64,000 nucleotides of DNA from Fulvimarina sp040239565 (lineage in GTDB: Bacteria; Pseudomonadota; Alphaproteobacteria; Rhizobiales; Rhizobiaceae). How positions within the stretch are numbered: the first letter of the stretch is position 1; every line of letters starts with the position of its first letter. The notes below the pieces were generated by a model, which saw nothing but the letters and a program-made list of their open reading frames with translations, made no database searches and was not told the DNA's origin. The stretch lies in assembly GCF_040239565.1 (NCBI RefSeq), contig NZ_JBEHWS010000016.1, positions 23,208-87,207 of the forward strand, written 5' to 3'. Positions 16,674 to 25,156 of the stretch are shown one piece after another. A program made the position numbers and the translations under genes.

Positions 16674-17726
16674 TCACGGAAACAGCGGCAGCTGCTCCAG
16701 TCCGAGCGTCTCGTCCATGCCATAGGCGAGATTGAAGTTCTGGAGCGCCTGGCCGGCAGACCCCTTTACGAGATTGTCGAGGGTCGAGATGACGATGGCG
16801 CGGCCGGGGATTCGATCGGGGATCACGTTCATCGCCACATAGTTCGAGCCGCGCACCATCTGGGGCTGGGGCAGGGTCTCGCCGTCGAGAATGGTGACGA
16901 AGGGCTCGCCTGAATAGGCGCTGATCAATGCGTCCTTCAGGTCCGAAGCGCTGGCGCCGTTCTTCATGCGCACATAGCTGGTCGTCAGCTCGCCCCGGCT
17001 CATGGGGATCAGGTGAGGCGTGAAGTTCACCCGGAGGCCGTCGAGCTTGGCGGCTTTGCCGATTTCCTGCTCGATCTCGGCCATGTGCCGGTGCTTGCCG
17101 ACGGCATAAGGCGACAGTCCTTCGCCGGCCTCGCAAAAGAGCGTGTTTTCCTTCAGGCCACGGCCGGCGCCCGACACGCCCGACTTGGCGTCGATGACGA
17201 GGTCCGTCGCATCGACCAGACCCTCTGCTGCCAGCGGAACAAGCGAGAGGAGAACTGCGGTCGGATAGCAGCCCGGGCAGGCGATCAGACGGGCCGCCGC
17301 GATCTCGTCGCGGTAGAGTTCGGTGAGGCCGTAAACCGCCTCCGGCTGAACTTCGGTCGCGATGTGATCGAGCCCATACCATTCCTTGTAGGCTGCCGGA
17401 TCACGCAGCCTGAAATCGGCCGACATGTCGATGATCTTGACGTTCGGATGAGACTGGAAGATCTGCTTGGTGATCGCCTGGGTCGTGCCGTGCGGCAAGC
17501 CGCAGAAGACCGCATCGACCGAGGACCAGTTTGCATCGTCGATCGAGATCAAATCCGGCAGGTCCACATGGGAGAAGTGCCGGAACACGTCCTTAACTGG
17601 CTTGCCCGCATGGGCGTTCGCGGTCAGCACGGTGAGTTCGATCGCCGGATGACGCAACGCGAGGCGGATGAGATCCGCTCCCGTATAGCCGCTCGCGCCT
17701 AGAACTCCGACCTTGATCTTTTCCAT
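16674..17726 (-). CDS. argC: N-acetyl-gamma-glutamyl-phosphate reductase
   Basis: 350 residues, full length for the family. It reduces N-acetylglutamyl phosphate with NADPH in arginine biosynthesis. The Rossmann motif is GVLGASGYTGADLIR, the active-site Cys is in ACPGCYPTA (about residue 150) and the dimerisation/catalytic region contains KHRHMAEIEQE and RGELTTSYV. In Rhizobiales argC commonly follows rplM-rpsI, which are not in this window. Next to it on the same strand, 126 bases upstream, ends the SURF1 gene; the two are probably separate units. Confidence 0.97.
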   Translation of the reverse strand: MEKIKVGVLGASGYTGADLIRLALRHPAIELTVLTANAHAGKPVKDVFRHFSHVDLPDLISIDDANWSSVDAVFCGLPHGTTQAITKQIFQSHPNVKIIDMSADFRLRDPAAYKEWYGLDHIATEVQPEAVYGLTELYRDEIAAARLIACPGCYPTAVLLSLVPLAAEGLVDATDLVIDAKSGVSGAGRGLKENTLFCEAGEGLSPYAVGKHRHMAEIEQEIGKAAKLDGLRVNFTPHLIPMSRGELTTSYVRMKNGASASDLKDALISAYSGEPFVTILDGETLPQPQMVRGSNYVAMNVIPDRIPGRAIVISTLDNLVKGSAGQALQNFNLAYGMDETLGLEQLPLFP

Positions 17727-17852
17727 CGTTTACTGGCCTTTTCGGGAAACTGTCTCGCGGCTCTGAGCAATGACCTGCCCGCGTCGTGATCAGGGCGATC
17801 CGCGACAAATCCGCAAGTTTTCGCGCCGAACAATACAAACTCGTTCTCGATG

Positions 17853-18605
17853 TCAAGAATTGCGCGGCTCGGTTCCTCGCCCGGTGCGCCTCAGGAAAAT
17901 CGCCATCCCGAGAAGCGTCAGACCCGCAAGGGCGAACCAGGTCAGCGCATAGGAGAGATGAGAATTGTTGAACTGGGTGACCGTAAGCCCGCCGATCGGA
18001 TAGCTTGGCTCCACGCCGGCAAGCGATTCTTCTCCGGAGCCTTCCGCATCGACGAAATAGGGTGCGATCGGGCCGGCTAAGCCTTGTGCCGCCGCGATCG
18101 CGGTCACGTCGCGCGAATACCAGCGCCCGGCATCCGGATCATTGCTTCTCAGGAATCCACCGCCCGGCTGGCTCATGCGCAGGAGCCCGTTCACAGTCAC
18201 AGCGCCCTCGGGCGGAGCGATCTCGCCCGCGACTTCGCGCGACGGTACGAAGCCGCGATTGACGAGCACGGTGAAGCCTCGCCCGGTCTCGATCGGCGTC
18301 ATCAGCCAGTAGCCAAGCCCGTAATCGGTCGTCGCCTGCGCGAGAGCGTCCGATCCCTTCATGAACTCGCCGGTAACCGACACATGGCGATATTCGTCGT
18401 CTTCGAACGAGAGAGACGGCCATCGATCAGAACCGGGAGCCTCGATCGGCGGGGCGCTCGCTCGCTCCTCGACCGCGGCGATGAGATCGAGTTTCCAGGT
18501 CCTGCGCTCGATCTGCCAAACGCCGAGACCGACGAAGATCGTAAAGAGTGCGATCGACAGGCATGCGACGAGGACCGAAACATGGTTACGTCGGAACCAT
18601 GACAT
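17853..18605 (-). CDS. SURF1 family cytochrome oxidase assembly protein
   Basis: 250 residues from ATG 18605, which has GAGG and AGAGGG just upstream; an ATG at 18650 would add 15 polar residues and has a weaker site. Two membrane helices bracket a periplasmic domain: residues 8-28 (VSVLVACLSIALFTIFVGLGVW, then QIERRTWK) and a C-terminal helix (YALTWFALAGLTLLGMAIFL). The family motifs VLVNRGFVP and NSHLSYALTWF are present. SURF1 delivers haem A to subunit I of haem-copper oxidases. It lies 87 bases behind cyoD, so it is likely the last gene of the quinol oxidase operon, comparable to surf1q/qoxE of Paracoccus. Confidence 0.9.
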   Translation of the reverse strand: MSWFRRNHVSVLVACLSIALFTIFVGLGVWQIERRTWKLDLIAAVEERASAPPIEAPGSDRWPSLSFEDDEYRHVSVTGEFMKGSDALAQATTDYGLGYWLMTPIETGRGFTVLVNRGFVPSREVAGEIAPPEGAVTVNGLLRMSQPGGGFLRSNDPDAGRWYSRDVTAIAAAQGLAGPIAPYFVDAEGSGEESLAGVEPSYPIGGLTVTQFNNSHLSYALTWFALAGLTLLGMAIFLRRTGRGTEPRNS

Positions 18606-18692
18606 CCCTCTGCCTCGCGAACCCTGGTCTGCGTCGTCGCTTTCGGCCATGGCGCACAGTCATCCAGCTCTCTGTCGAGAGAACAGCTTGGT

Positions 18693-19448
18693 TCAGGAGC
18701 CGTTTCCGGACCGGGGAATGATCACGATATGGGGCCGGCCGTTCTCGCCGTGGATCGTTGTCCCCGGTGCCGTCTCCGGCTCGTTGCCGCTTTGTGACTC
18801 CGCCTCGGTCGGTCCCCCACCGGTCGTCTCGGACTCTTCGCCGGATGAAGTGGAAGGCTCCTGTTCGGGCGCCGATTCGCCGCCGCCAGCGGTTTCCGAG
18901 GATGCTCCGGCTGGAGCAACCTGTCCGGCTTCAGCTCCGGAGAGCGGTGGCGGGGTCGGCGCCTCGGGAGGTCCTTCCTCCGCGGCGTCGCTTTCAATCG
19001 GAGAGAGTTGATTGACCGGGGCCTGACCCGGAGCATCCGAGCCCGATCGGTGCTCCATCTCCATGTCGCCCATGGGCATCATGTTCTGGTTCAGGTGATA
19101 CATAACCCAGAGCGAGCCTGAAATCGTGATGATCACCAGAACGGCGGTGAAGATCAGCGCCATGATCGTCCAGCCACCCTCGGACTTGGAGTCCATGTGG
19201 AGGAAGTAGATCATATGGACGAAGATCTGCGCCACTGCGAAGCCGGTGACGAGGAGCGCCGTCGTCACGCCGTCCTCGATCGGTCGGGCCATCACCAGCC
19301 AGAACGGGATCGCCGTCAGGATGACGGAGAGGACGAAACCGGTGAGATAGCCGCTCAGGGTCGCGTGGGCTTCGCCGCCCTCGGAATGGTCGTCGTGAGC
19401 GGCCGCATCGTGGTTTGCCGTCGACGCGTGGGAGCTGGTGCTCATCAT
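18693..19448 (-). CDS. cyoD: Cytochrome o ubiquinol oxidase subunit IV with long C-terminal tail
   Basis: 251 residues, twice the usual 110-130. The first ~115 residues are a normal CyoD: a His/Asp-rich N-terminus, then three helices (GYLTGFVLSVILTAIPFWLVM, TALLVTGFAVAQIFVHMIYFLHMD, WTIMALIFTAVLVIITISGSLWVMYHLN). After that comes a ~135-residue low-complexity tail rich in Pro, Glu, Gly and Ser with no helix, ending in a short PHIVIIPRSGNGS. In E. coli CyoD the C-terminus faces the periplasm, so the tail would too. The start (ATG 19448 or 19445) overlaps the cyoC stop. The tail continues in frame without any stop and keeps normal codon use, so it is probably real. Confidence 0.9.
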   Translation of the reverse strand: MMSTSSHASTANHDAAAHDDHSEGGEAHATLSGYLTGFVLSVILTAIPFWLVMARPIEDGVTTALLVTGFAVAQIFVHMIYFLHMDSKSEGGWTIMALIFTAVLVIITISGSLWVMYHLNQNMMPMGDMEMEHRSGSDAPGQAPVNQLSPIESDAAEEGPPEAPTPPPLSGAEAGQVAPAGASSETAGGGESAPEQEPSTSSGEESETTGGGPTEAESQSGNEPETAPGTTIHGENGRPHIVIIPRSGNGS

Positions 19449-20071
19449 ATCATCCTGATGAGGTAGACGAAGGTGAAGACGCCGATCCAGACGACGTCGA
19501 GGAAGTGCCAGAACATCGACAGGCACATCACGCGTCGTCGATTTTCGGCGCCAAGGCCGTGCTTGGCGATCTGCGCCATAAGCGTGATCAGCCAGATAAT
19601 GCCGAAGGTGACGTGCAGGCCGTGCGTGCCGACGAGCGTGAAGAAGGCGGACAGAAAACCGCTACGCTGCGGAGACGCGCCTTCTCCGATGAAGACACCG
19701 AACTCGTAAAGTTCGATGCCGAGGAAGAGTGCTCCGAAAATGCCAGTGACCGCCAGCCAGATGAGGACCATCTTGGTCTGGCGCGCCTGCATCGCGATCA
19801 TGGCGAAGCCGTAGGTGATCGACGAGAAGAGAAGCATCGCCGTGTTCACGGCGAGGAGCGACAGTTCGAAAATGTCCTCCGGGCGCGGGCCGGCTGCGTA
19901 ATTGGCACCCAGTACGCCGTAGGTCGCGAACAGGACCGCGAAGATGAGGCAGTCGCTCATCAGGTAGATCCAGAAGCCGAGCATGGTGCTCGCCCCCGGT
20001 TCGTGCTCGTGTTCGTCCAGTTCGAAGAACGACTCCGGCGGATTGCTATGGCTGTGGGCCGTGTGCGCCAT
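19445..20071 (-). CDS. cyoC: Cytochrome o ubiquinol oxidase subunit III
   Basis: 208 residues with five predicted helices. Family motifs: LGFWIYLMSDCLIFAVLFATYGVL at the first helix, TLVGTHGLHVTFGIIWLITLM and the end WHFLDVVWIGVFTFVYLIRMI. It stabilises subunit I of the haem-copper quinol oxidase. It starts four bases after cyoB ends and overlaps cyoD, showing tight coupling inside cyoABCD. Confidence 0.96.
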   Translation of the reverse strand: MAHTAHSHSNPPESFFELDEHEHEPGASTMLGFWIYLMSDCLIFAVLFATYGVLGANYAAGPRPEDIFELSLLAVNTAMLLFSSITYGFAMIAMQARQTKMVLIWLAVTGIFGALFLGIELYEFGVFIGEGASPQRSGFLSAFFTLVGTHGLHVTFGIIWLITLMAQIAKHGLGAENRRRVMCLSMFWHFLDVVWIGVFTFVYLIRMI

Positions 20072-20074
20072 GCC

Positions 20075-22078
20075 TCAGCTCCTCCCCGCCGCCAGAGACG
20101 CGTAGGCCTGTTCCGTTTCGGCGACTTCATGTGCGGGGATGTGATAGTCACGATCATAGTTGAACGTGTGCCAGATCGCATAGCCGATCAGCCCGAAGAA
20201 GCTGAGGGCGGCAAGCCACCAGATATACCAGATCAGCGCGAAGCCGCAGACCGTCGAGAGGCCGGCGAGGATGATCCCGGCCTCGGTGTTCTTCGGCATG
20301 TGGATGGGTTTGAATCCCTCCGCTGGCCGCTTGAAGTCGTTTCGCTTCATGTCGGTGAATGTGTCGAGATCGCGCACGATCGGCGTAAACGCGAAGTTGT
20401 ATTGCGGCGGCGGTGAGGACGTCGCCCATTCGAGGGTCCGGCCGTCCCAAGGATCACCGGTGGTGTCCTTGAGGGCCTCCCGGTTGCGGAACGAGACGTA
20501 GAACTGGATCAGCAGCGCAGCGATGCCGCAGGCAATCATCAGTGCCCCGGCGGCTGCAATAACAAACCAGATCTGCAGCGACGGATCGTCGAACTCGCGC
20601 AGGCGGCGCGTCACGCCCATCAGGCCGAGCACGTAGAGCGGCATGAAGGCGAAGTAGAAGCCGACCACCCAGAACCAGAAGCTGACCTTGCCCCAGAAGA
20701 CGTCGAGCTTAAAACCGAACGCTTTGGGGAACCAGAAGTTGATGGCCGCGAAGCAGCCGAAGAGCACGCCGCCGATGATCACGTTGTGGAAGTGGGCGAC
20801 CAGGAATAGAGAGTTGTGAACCGTGAAATCGACCGGCGGAACGGCAAGGAGAACACCGGTCATGCCACCGATGACGAAGGTGACGATGAAGGCAATCGTC
20901 CACATCATCGGCAGTTCGAAGCGGATGCGGCCCTCATACATGGTGAAGAGCCAGTTGAAGACCTTAACCCCTGTGGGGATCGAGATGATCATCGTCGTGA
21001 TCCCGAAGAAGGAGTTCACGCTCGCCCCGTTGCCCATGGTGAAGAAGTGGTGGAGCCAGACGAGGTAGGAGAGGATCGTGATCACCACGAGGGCGTAGAC
21101 CATCGAGGTATAGGCGAAGAGGCGCTTGCCCGAGAAGGTGGACGTGATTTCGGAAAACACCCCGAAGAGCGGCAGGATGAGGATGTAGACCTCCGGATGG
21201 CCCCAGATCCAGATGAGGTTGAAATACATCATCGAATTGCCGCCGAGGTCATTCGTGAAGAAGTGCATTCCGGCGTAGCGGTCAAGCGACAACAGGACGA
21301 GCACGGCGGTCAGCACCGGGAAGGCGGCGATGATGAGGACATTGGTGCACAGCGAGGACCAGACGAAGACCGGAAGCCGCATCATCGTCATGCCCGGAGC
21401 GCGCATCTTGATGATGGTGACGAGCAGATTGACGCCTGACAGAAGCGTTCCGACGCCCGCGATCTGGAGGCCCCAGATATAGTAGTCGACGCCGACGCCC
21501 GGACTGAATTCCGCCCCAGAGAGCGGCGGGAAGGCCAGCCAGCCGGTGCGCGCGAATTCGCCGACGAAGAGCGAAAGCATGATCAGGACCGCGCCGCCCG
21601 CCGTCATCCAGAACGAGAAGTTGTTGAGGAATGGGAAGGCGACGTCCCGCGTGCCGATCTGCAGCGGGATGATGTAGTTCATGATGCCGGTGATCAGCGG
21701 CATGGCGACGAAGAAGATCATGATCACGCCATGGGCTGTGAACACCTGATCGTAGTGATGGGCGGGAAGGAAGCCCTCATTGCCGCCGAACGCGATCGCC
21801 TGCTGCGCGCGCATCAGAAGCGCGTCTGCAAAGCCGCGCAGCAGCATGACGATGGCGAGGATGATGTACATCACGCCGATCCGCTTGTGATCGACGCTCG
21901 TCAGCCACTCGTGCCAGAGATAGCCCCACCAGCGGTAATATGTGATGGCGCCAATAAGCGCCGCTCCGCCGATCAGGACACCGAGGAAGGTCACGACCAG
22001 AATCGGCTCGTGATAGGGGATCGCATCGAGGGTGAAGCGTCCGAAGATCAATCGCGAAAGATCGGTATTGGCAAACAT
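20075..22078 (-). CDS. cyoB: Cytochrome o ubiquinol oxidase subunit I
   Basis: 667 residues, about 15 helices, full length. It holds the low-spin haem and the binuclear haem-CuB centre where oxygen is reduced. The CuB and cross-linked Tyr region is WGHPEVYILILPLFGVFSEI, the two further CuB His are in LVWLHHFFTMG, and the haem ligands are in the VAHFHNVIIGGVLFG helix. The N-terminal helix and IGTRDVAFPFLNNFSFWMT match bo3-type enzymes. Haem content (o or a) cannot be read from it, but the linked SURF1 and nearby ctaA point to haem A. Separated by 69 bases from cyoA. Confidence 0.97.
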   Translation of the reverse strand: MFANTDLSRLIFGRFTLDAIPYHEPILVVTFLGVLIGGAALIGAITYYRWWGYLWHEWLTSVDHKRIGVMYIILAIVMLLRGFADALLMRAQQAIAFGGNEGFLPAHHYDQVFTAHGVIMIFFVAMPLITGIMNYIIPLQIGTRDVAFPFLNNFSFWMTAGGAVLIMLSLFVGEFARTGWLAFPPLSGAEFSPGVGVDYYIWGLQIAGVGTLLSGVNLLVTIIKMRAPGMTMMRLPVFVWSSLCTNVLIIAAFPVLTAVLVLLSLDRYAGMHFFTNDLGGNSMMYFNLIWIWGHPEVYILILPLFGVFSEITSTFSGKRLFAYTSMVYALVVITILSYLVWLHHFFTMGNGASVNSFFGITTMIISIPTGVKVFNWLFTMYEGRIRFELPMMWTIAFIVTFVIGGMTGVLLAVPPVDFTVHNSLFLVAHFHNVIIGGVLFGCFAAINFWFPKAFGFKLDVFWGKVSFWFWVVGFYFAFMPLYVLGLMGVTRRLREFDDPSLQIWFVIAAAGALMIACGIAALLIQFYVSFRNREALKDTTGDPWDGRTLEWATSSPPPQYNFAFTPIVRDLDTFTDMKRNDFKRPAEGFKPIHMPKNTEAGIILAGLSTVCGFALIWYIWWLAALSFFGLIGYAIWHTFNYDRDYHIPAHEVAETEQAYASLAAGRS

Positions 22079-22147
22079 GTCAGGGTCTCCGACCGATGGG
22101 AGCTCGGTTTCGGCCGGCGCCGATGCCGGTATGGGCTCGACGCTCTC

Positions 22148-23251
22148 TCAATGGGATTGATTCAGCTGGGGTGGTGCGATCGAATCCGCACCGTTGCCGC
22201 CGCCGTTCTCCAGCATACGATCGGTATGCGGGACGCGCCCGGAAGCCGGCGCCGTAGCGCCTTGCGGTGAATGCGGGTCGAATTCGTCGATCGGGAAGTG
22301 GTCGTATCTTAGTGCATCGACGTCCACATGCGCTTCCTCGCCGCCAGGCTCGCCGCGATTGATGTTCGATATCTCCTGAACGCACATCTTCCCGTCCTGC
22401 ACGCACATGCCGAGAATGCGCTGGTAGAGCCCGTGTTGCACCGAAGAAAAATACCGAACCGGATCGGCCTCGCTCGGATAGGCGAGCCGCAGATAGGATT
22501 GCTGGTTCAATTCGTCGTCCGCCTGGCGCACCTTCTCGACCCAGGCTTCGAAGTCCTCGGGCGTTTGGCCGTGGAATTTGAAGCGCATGTCGGAGAAGCC
22601 GGCACCGTTGTAATGCGAGGCAAAGCCGTCATAGACGCCTTCCTTGTTGACGACGGCGTGGAGCTTCGTCTCCATGGCCGGCATGGCGTAGATCATGCCC
22701 GCGAGCGTCGGCACATAGAAGGCGTTCATCACCGATTCGGCCGTCAGCTCAAAACGAATTGGTCTGTCGACGGGAGCAGCCAATTCGTTGACCGTGGCGA
22801 TGCCGTATTCCGGATAAAGGAACAACCATTTCCAGTTCAGCGCGACCACCTCGACGACAAGCGGTTCGCCTTCGGTATCGACGCTTTCGCTGGTGGTGAT
22901 CTCGTCGAGCGGGCGGTACGGATCGAGAAGATGAGTGCCGACCCAGGTCACCGCGCCGAGAACCACGATGATGAGCAGCGGCGCGCCCCAGACGGCGAGC
23001 TCCAGCTTGGTCGAATGATCCCAGTCCGCCTGATAGCGCGCTGTCTTGTTCGTTGCACGGTAGCGCCAGGCGAAGATCAATGTCATCGCGATGACGGGAA
23101 TGATGATGAGAAGCATCAGGCCGGTCGCGATCAGCAGCATATCGCGCTGGCGCGCCGCGATGTCGCCATCCGGAAACAGCACGACCAGATCACCGCAGGC
23201 GCTGAGAAGCATCGGAAGCGGCAGAACGGCGAGGAAACGGAAAAGTCGCAA
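22148..23251 (-). CDS. cyoA: Cytochrome o ubiquinol oxidase subunit II
   Basis: 367 residues. A lipoprotein signal (LPLPMLLSACGD) predicts lipidation at Cys 19. Two helices follow (MLLIATGLMLLIIIPVIAMTLIFAW and LAVWGAPLLIIVVLGAVTWVG), then the cupredoxin domain with MNAFYVPTLAGMIYAMPAMETKLH and GFSDMRFKF. The CuA Cys/His ligands of cytochrome c oxidases are absent, as expected for a quinol oxidase. The C-terminal ~70 residues (from about residue 300) extend the protein beyond the cupredoxin fold and contain two Cys in GMCVQDGKMCVQE. First gene of cyoABCD; a 186-bp divergent region separates it from an MFS gene. Confidence 0.96.
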   Translation of the reverse strand: MRLFRFLAVLPLPMLLSACGDLVVLFPDGDIAARQRDMLLIATGLMLLIIIPVIAMTLIFAWRYRATNKTARYQADWDHSTKLELAVWGAPLLIIVVLGAVTWVGTHLLDPYRPLDEITTSESVDTEGEPLVVEVVALNWKWLFLYPEYGIATVNELAAPVDRPIRFELTAESVMNAFYVPTLAGMIYAMPAMETKLHAVVNKEGVYDGFASHYNGAGFSDMRFKFHGQTPEDFEAWVEKVRQADDELNQQSYLRLAYPSEADPVRYFSSVQHGLYQRILGMCVQDGKMCVQEISNINRGEPGGEEAHVDVDALRYDHFPIDEFDPHSPQGATAPASGRVPHTDRMLENGGGNGADSIAPPQLNQSH

Positions 23252-23437
23252 GGGGCCACACCCGCGATGATCATGACAGGAACGAGCAGCAATCCCGACA
23301 TGCGCCGGGCATTGACTGCCGTGGAATGCTGGTATTCAACAATTCAAGCGCCGCCTCAACCCCCAATCGAGCGGGCGCGTTGTTGCGCGGGGCGTCGTAT
23401 CGCCGCCGCGACACGGTTATGAGCATGAGGTCGTGGG

Positions 23438-24748
23438 ATGAGCGAAGCAACGGCGGTCGGAGCGGTCGGGAGCGAAATCGCCACGAGCCGGCATGGACTG
23501 AATCCGAGCGACATTTCGGTGGGCGTCGTCATCGGTCGTACGTCTGAATTCTTCGATTTCTTCGTCTTCGCAATCGCTTCGGTTCTGGTGTTCCCGCGGC
23601 TCGTTTTTCCTTTCGTCGATCAGGTAACGGGCACGCTCTATTCCTTCGCGCTGTTCGCGCTGGCCTTCATGGCGCGGCCACTCGGCAGCTGGATCTTCAT
23701 GACGATCGATCGCCGTCACGGCAAAGGCACCAAGCTTACGATCGCGCTCTTCCTGCTCGGCACATCCACGGTCGTCGTAGCGTTCCTGCCGTCCTACGAG
23801 CAGGTCGGTGCGTTCTCGATCTGGCTTCTCGCGCTTTTCCGCATCGGCCAGGGTATTGCGATCGGTGGCACTTGGGACGGGCTATCTTCGCTTCTGGCGA
23901 TGAACGCGCCGGAGAAGCATAAAGGCTGGTGGGCGATGGTCCCGCAGCTCGGCGCGCCGTTCGGTTTGATCCTAGCATCGGGTCTTTTCGCGTTTTTCCA
24001 CGGATTTCTGCCTGACGAAGAGTTCATGAGCTGGGGCTGGCAATTCCCCTTCTTCGTCGCCTTCGCGATCAACGTGGTCGCGCTTTTCAGCCGGTTGAGA
24101 ATCGTTGCGACTCCGGAATACATCCATCAGTTCCAGCGCCGCGAATTGCAGGCGACCCGTGTGCGCGCGACCTTCAAAGCCTATGGCAAGGTCATCATTG
24201 TGGGGGCCTTCGCGCCGCTCGCGAGCTTTGCCATGTTCCACATGGTAACCGTGTTCCCGCTATCCTGGGTCGAACTTTATTCTGGCGAAAGCATCACCCG
24301 CTTCCTCATCATCGAGGGTGTGGGGGCCGCCGTCTGCGCGGGCTCGGTTGTCGCGTCCGGCCTGCTTGCCGACCGGTATGGCCGGCGAACTCTCCTCAGC
24401 GCGATGGCGCTTCTGATCGCGGTCTTCAGCGGCTTCGCGCCGTCGATGCTCGCCCAGGGGGAAGCAGGCGAGGTGGTCTATATGATCGCCGGTTTCGTGA
24501 TTCTCGGCCTTTCCTTCGGCCAATGCTCCGGCGCGGTCGCGTCGAACTTCCCAACCAAATACCGCTATACCGGCTCCGCATTGGTTTCGGACCTCGCATG
24601 GCTTTTTGGCGCAGGGCTGTCGCCCTTCGTCGCGCTTTATCTTACCGAAAAGCTGGGTCTGATCGCGGCGGGTGGATATCTGCTTTCAGGCGCTCTCTGC
24701 ACGCTCCTCGCGCTCCGCTACAACGAGATGCTGGAACACCGCGAATAG
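23438..24748 (+). CDS. MFS transporter of the metabolite:H+ symporter type
   Basis: 436 residues, twelve predicted helices. The opening GVVIGRTSEFFDFFVFAIASVLVFPRL and the loop ARPLGSWIFMTIDRRHGKGTK give the MHS-like branch of the major facilitator superfamily; LLADRYGRRTLL is the repeat of the loop signature in the second half. Substrate is unknown; relatives carry carboxylates or osmolytes. In Rhizobiales a transporter like this commonly sits divergent to cyoA, as here, so shared regulation is possible. No regulatory site was recognised in the 186-bp gap. Confidence 0.88.
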   Translation: MSEATAVGAVGSEIATSRHGLNPSDISVGVVIGRTSEFFDFFVFAIASVLVFPRLVFPFVDQVTGTLYSFALFALAFMARPLGSWIFMTIDRRHGKGTKLTIALFLLGTSTVVVAFLPSYEQVGAFSIWLLALFRIGQGIAIGGTWDGLSSLLAMNAPEKHKGWWAMVPQLGAPFGLILASGLFAFFHGFLPDEEFMSWGWQFPFFVAFAINVVALFSRLRIVATPEYIHQFQRRELQATRVRATFKAYGKVIIVGAFAPLASFAMFHMVTVFPLSWVELYSGESITRFLIIEGVGAAVCAGSVVASGLLADRYGRRTLLSAMALLIAVFSGFAPSMLAQGEAGEVVYMIAGFVILGLSFGQCSGAVASNFPTKYRYTGSALVSDLAWLFGAGLSPFVALYLTEKLGLIAAGGYLLSGALCTLLALRYNEMLEHRE

Positions 24749-24933
24749 CATCGCCGGGCAAGGGCAGGGCGCTATTCGCTTCAATTCGCGTGGCGAACCG
24801 GACCTATCGACACATCATCGGGCGCATAAAGACGAGCCTGCATTAATCGGCTGCGCGTGGAAGATGCTGCGAGCCGCAGCTTAAGCCGGAAGCAATTTCG
24901 CGCCGATTTTCGGTTTTAGGCTTTCTGAGAAAA

Positions 24934-25010
24934 TGGTCGGAGTGGCAGGATTCGAACCTGCGACCCCCTCGTCCCGAACGAGGTGCGCTACCAGGCTGCG
25001 CTACACTCCG
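24934..25010 (-). tRNA. tRNA-Pro(CGG)
   Basis: 77 nt including an encoded CCA. The acceptor stem CGGAGTG pairs with CACTCCG, the discriminator is A, the anticodon stem CCTCG/CGAGG holds the loop TTCGGGA with anticodon CGG, and the T arm is GCAGG-TTCGAAT-CCTGC. It reads CCG codons. It follows ftsY on the same strand after about 150 bases. Confidence 0.97.
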
Positions 25011-25156
25011 ACTACACCGGTATTCGCGCTGAAATCGACCGGATGAGCGCCCATATAACCGCTCGGTCCCGGTGCCGCAAGCGCCTTCTGCCATGAAACT
25101 TCGGGGTGATCCGAGGGCTTCATTCCCGCGCTTGATTCCGCCCATTCAGCGCGCTT

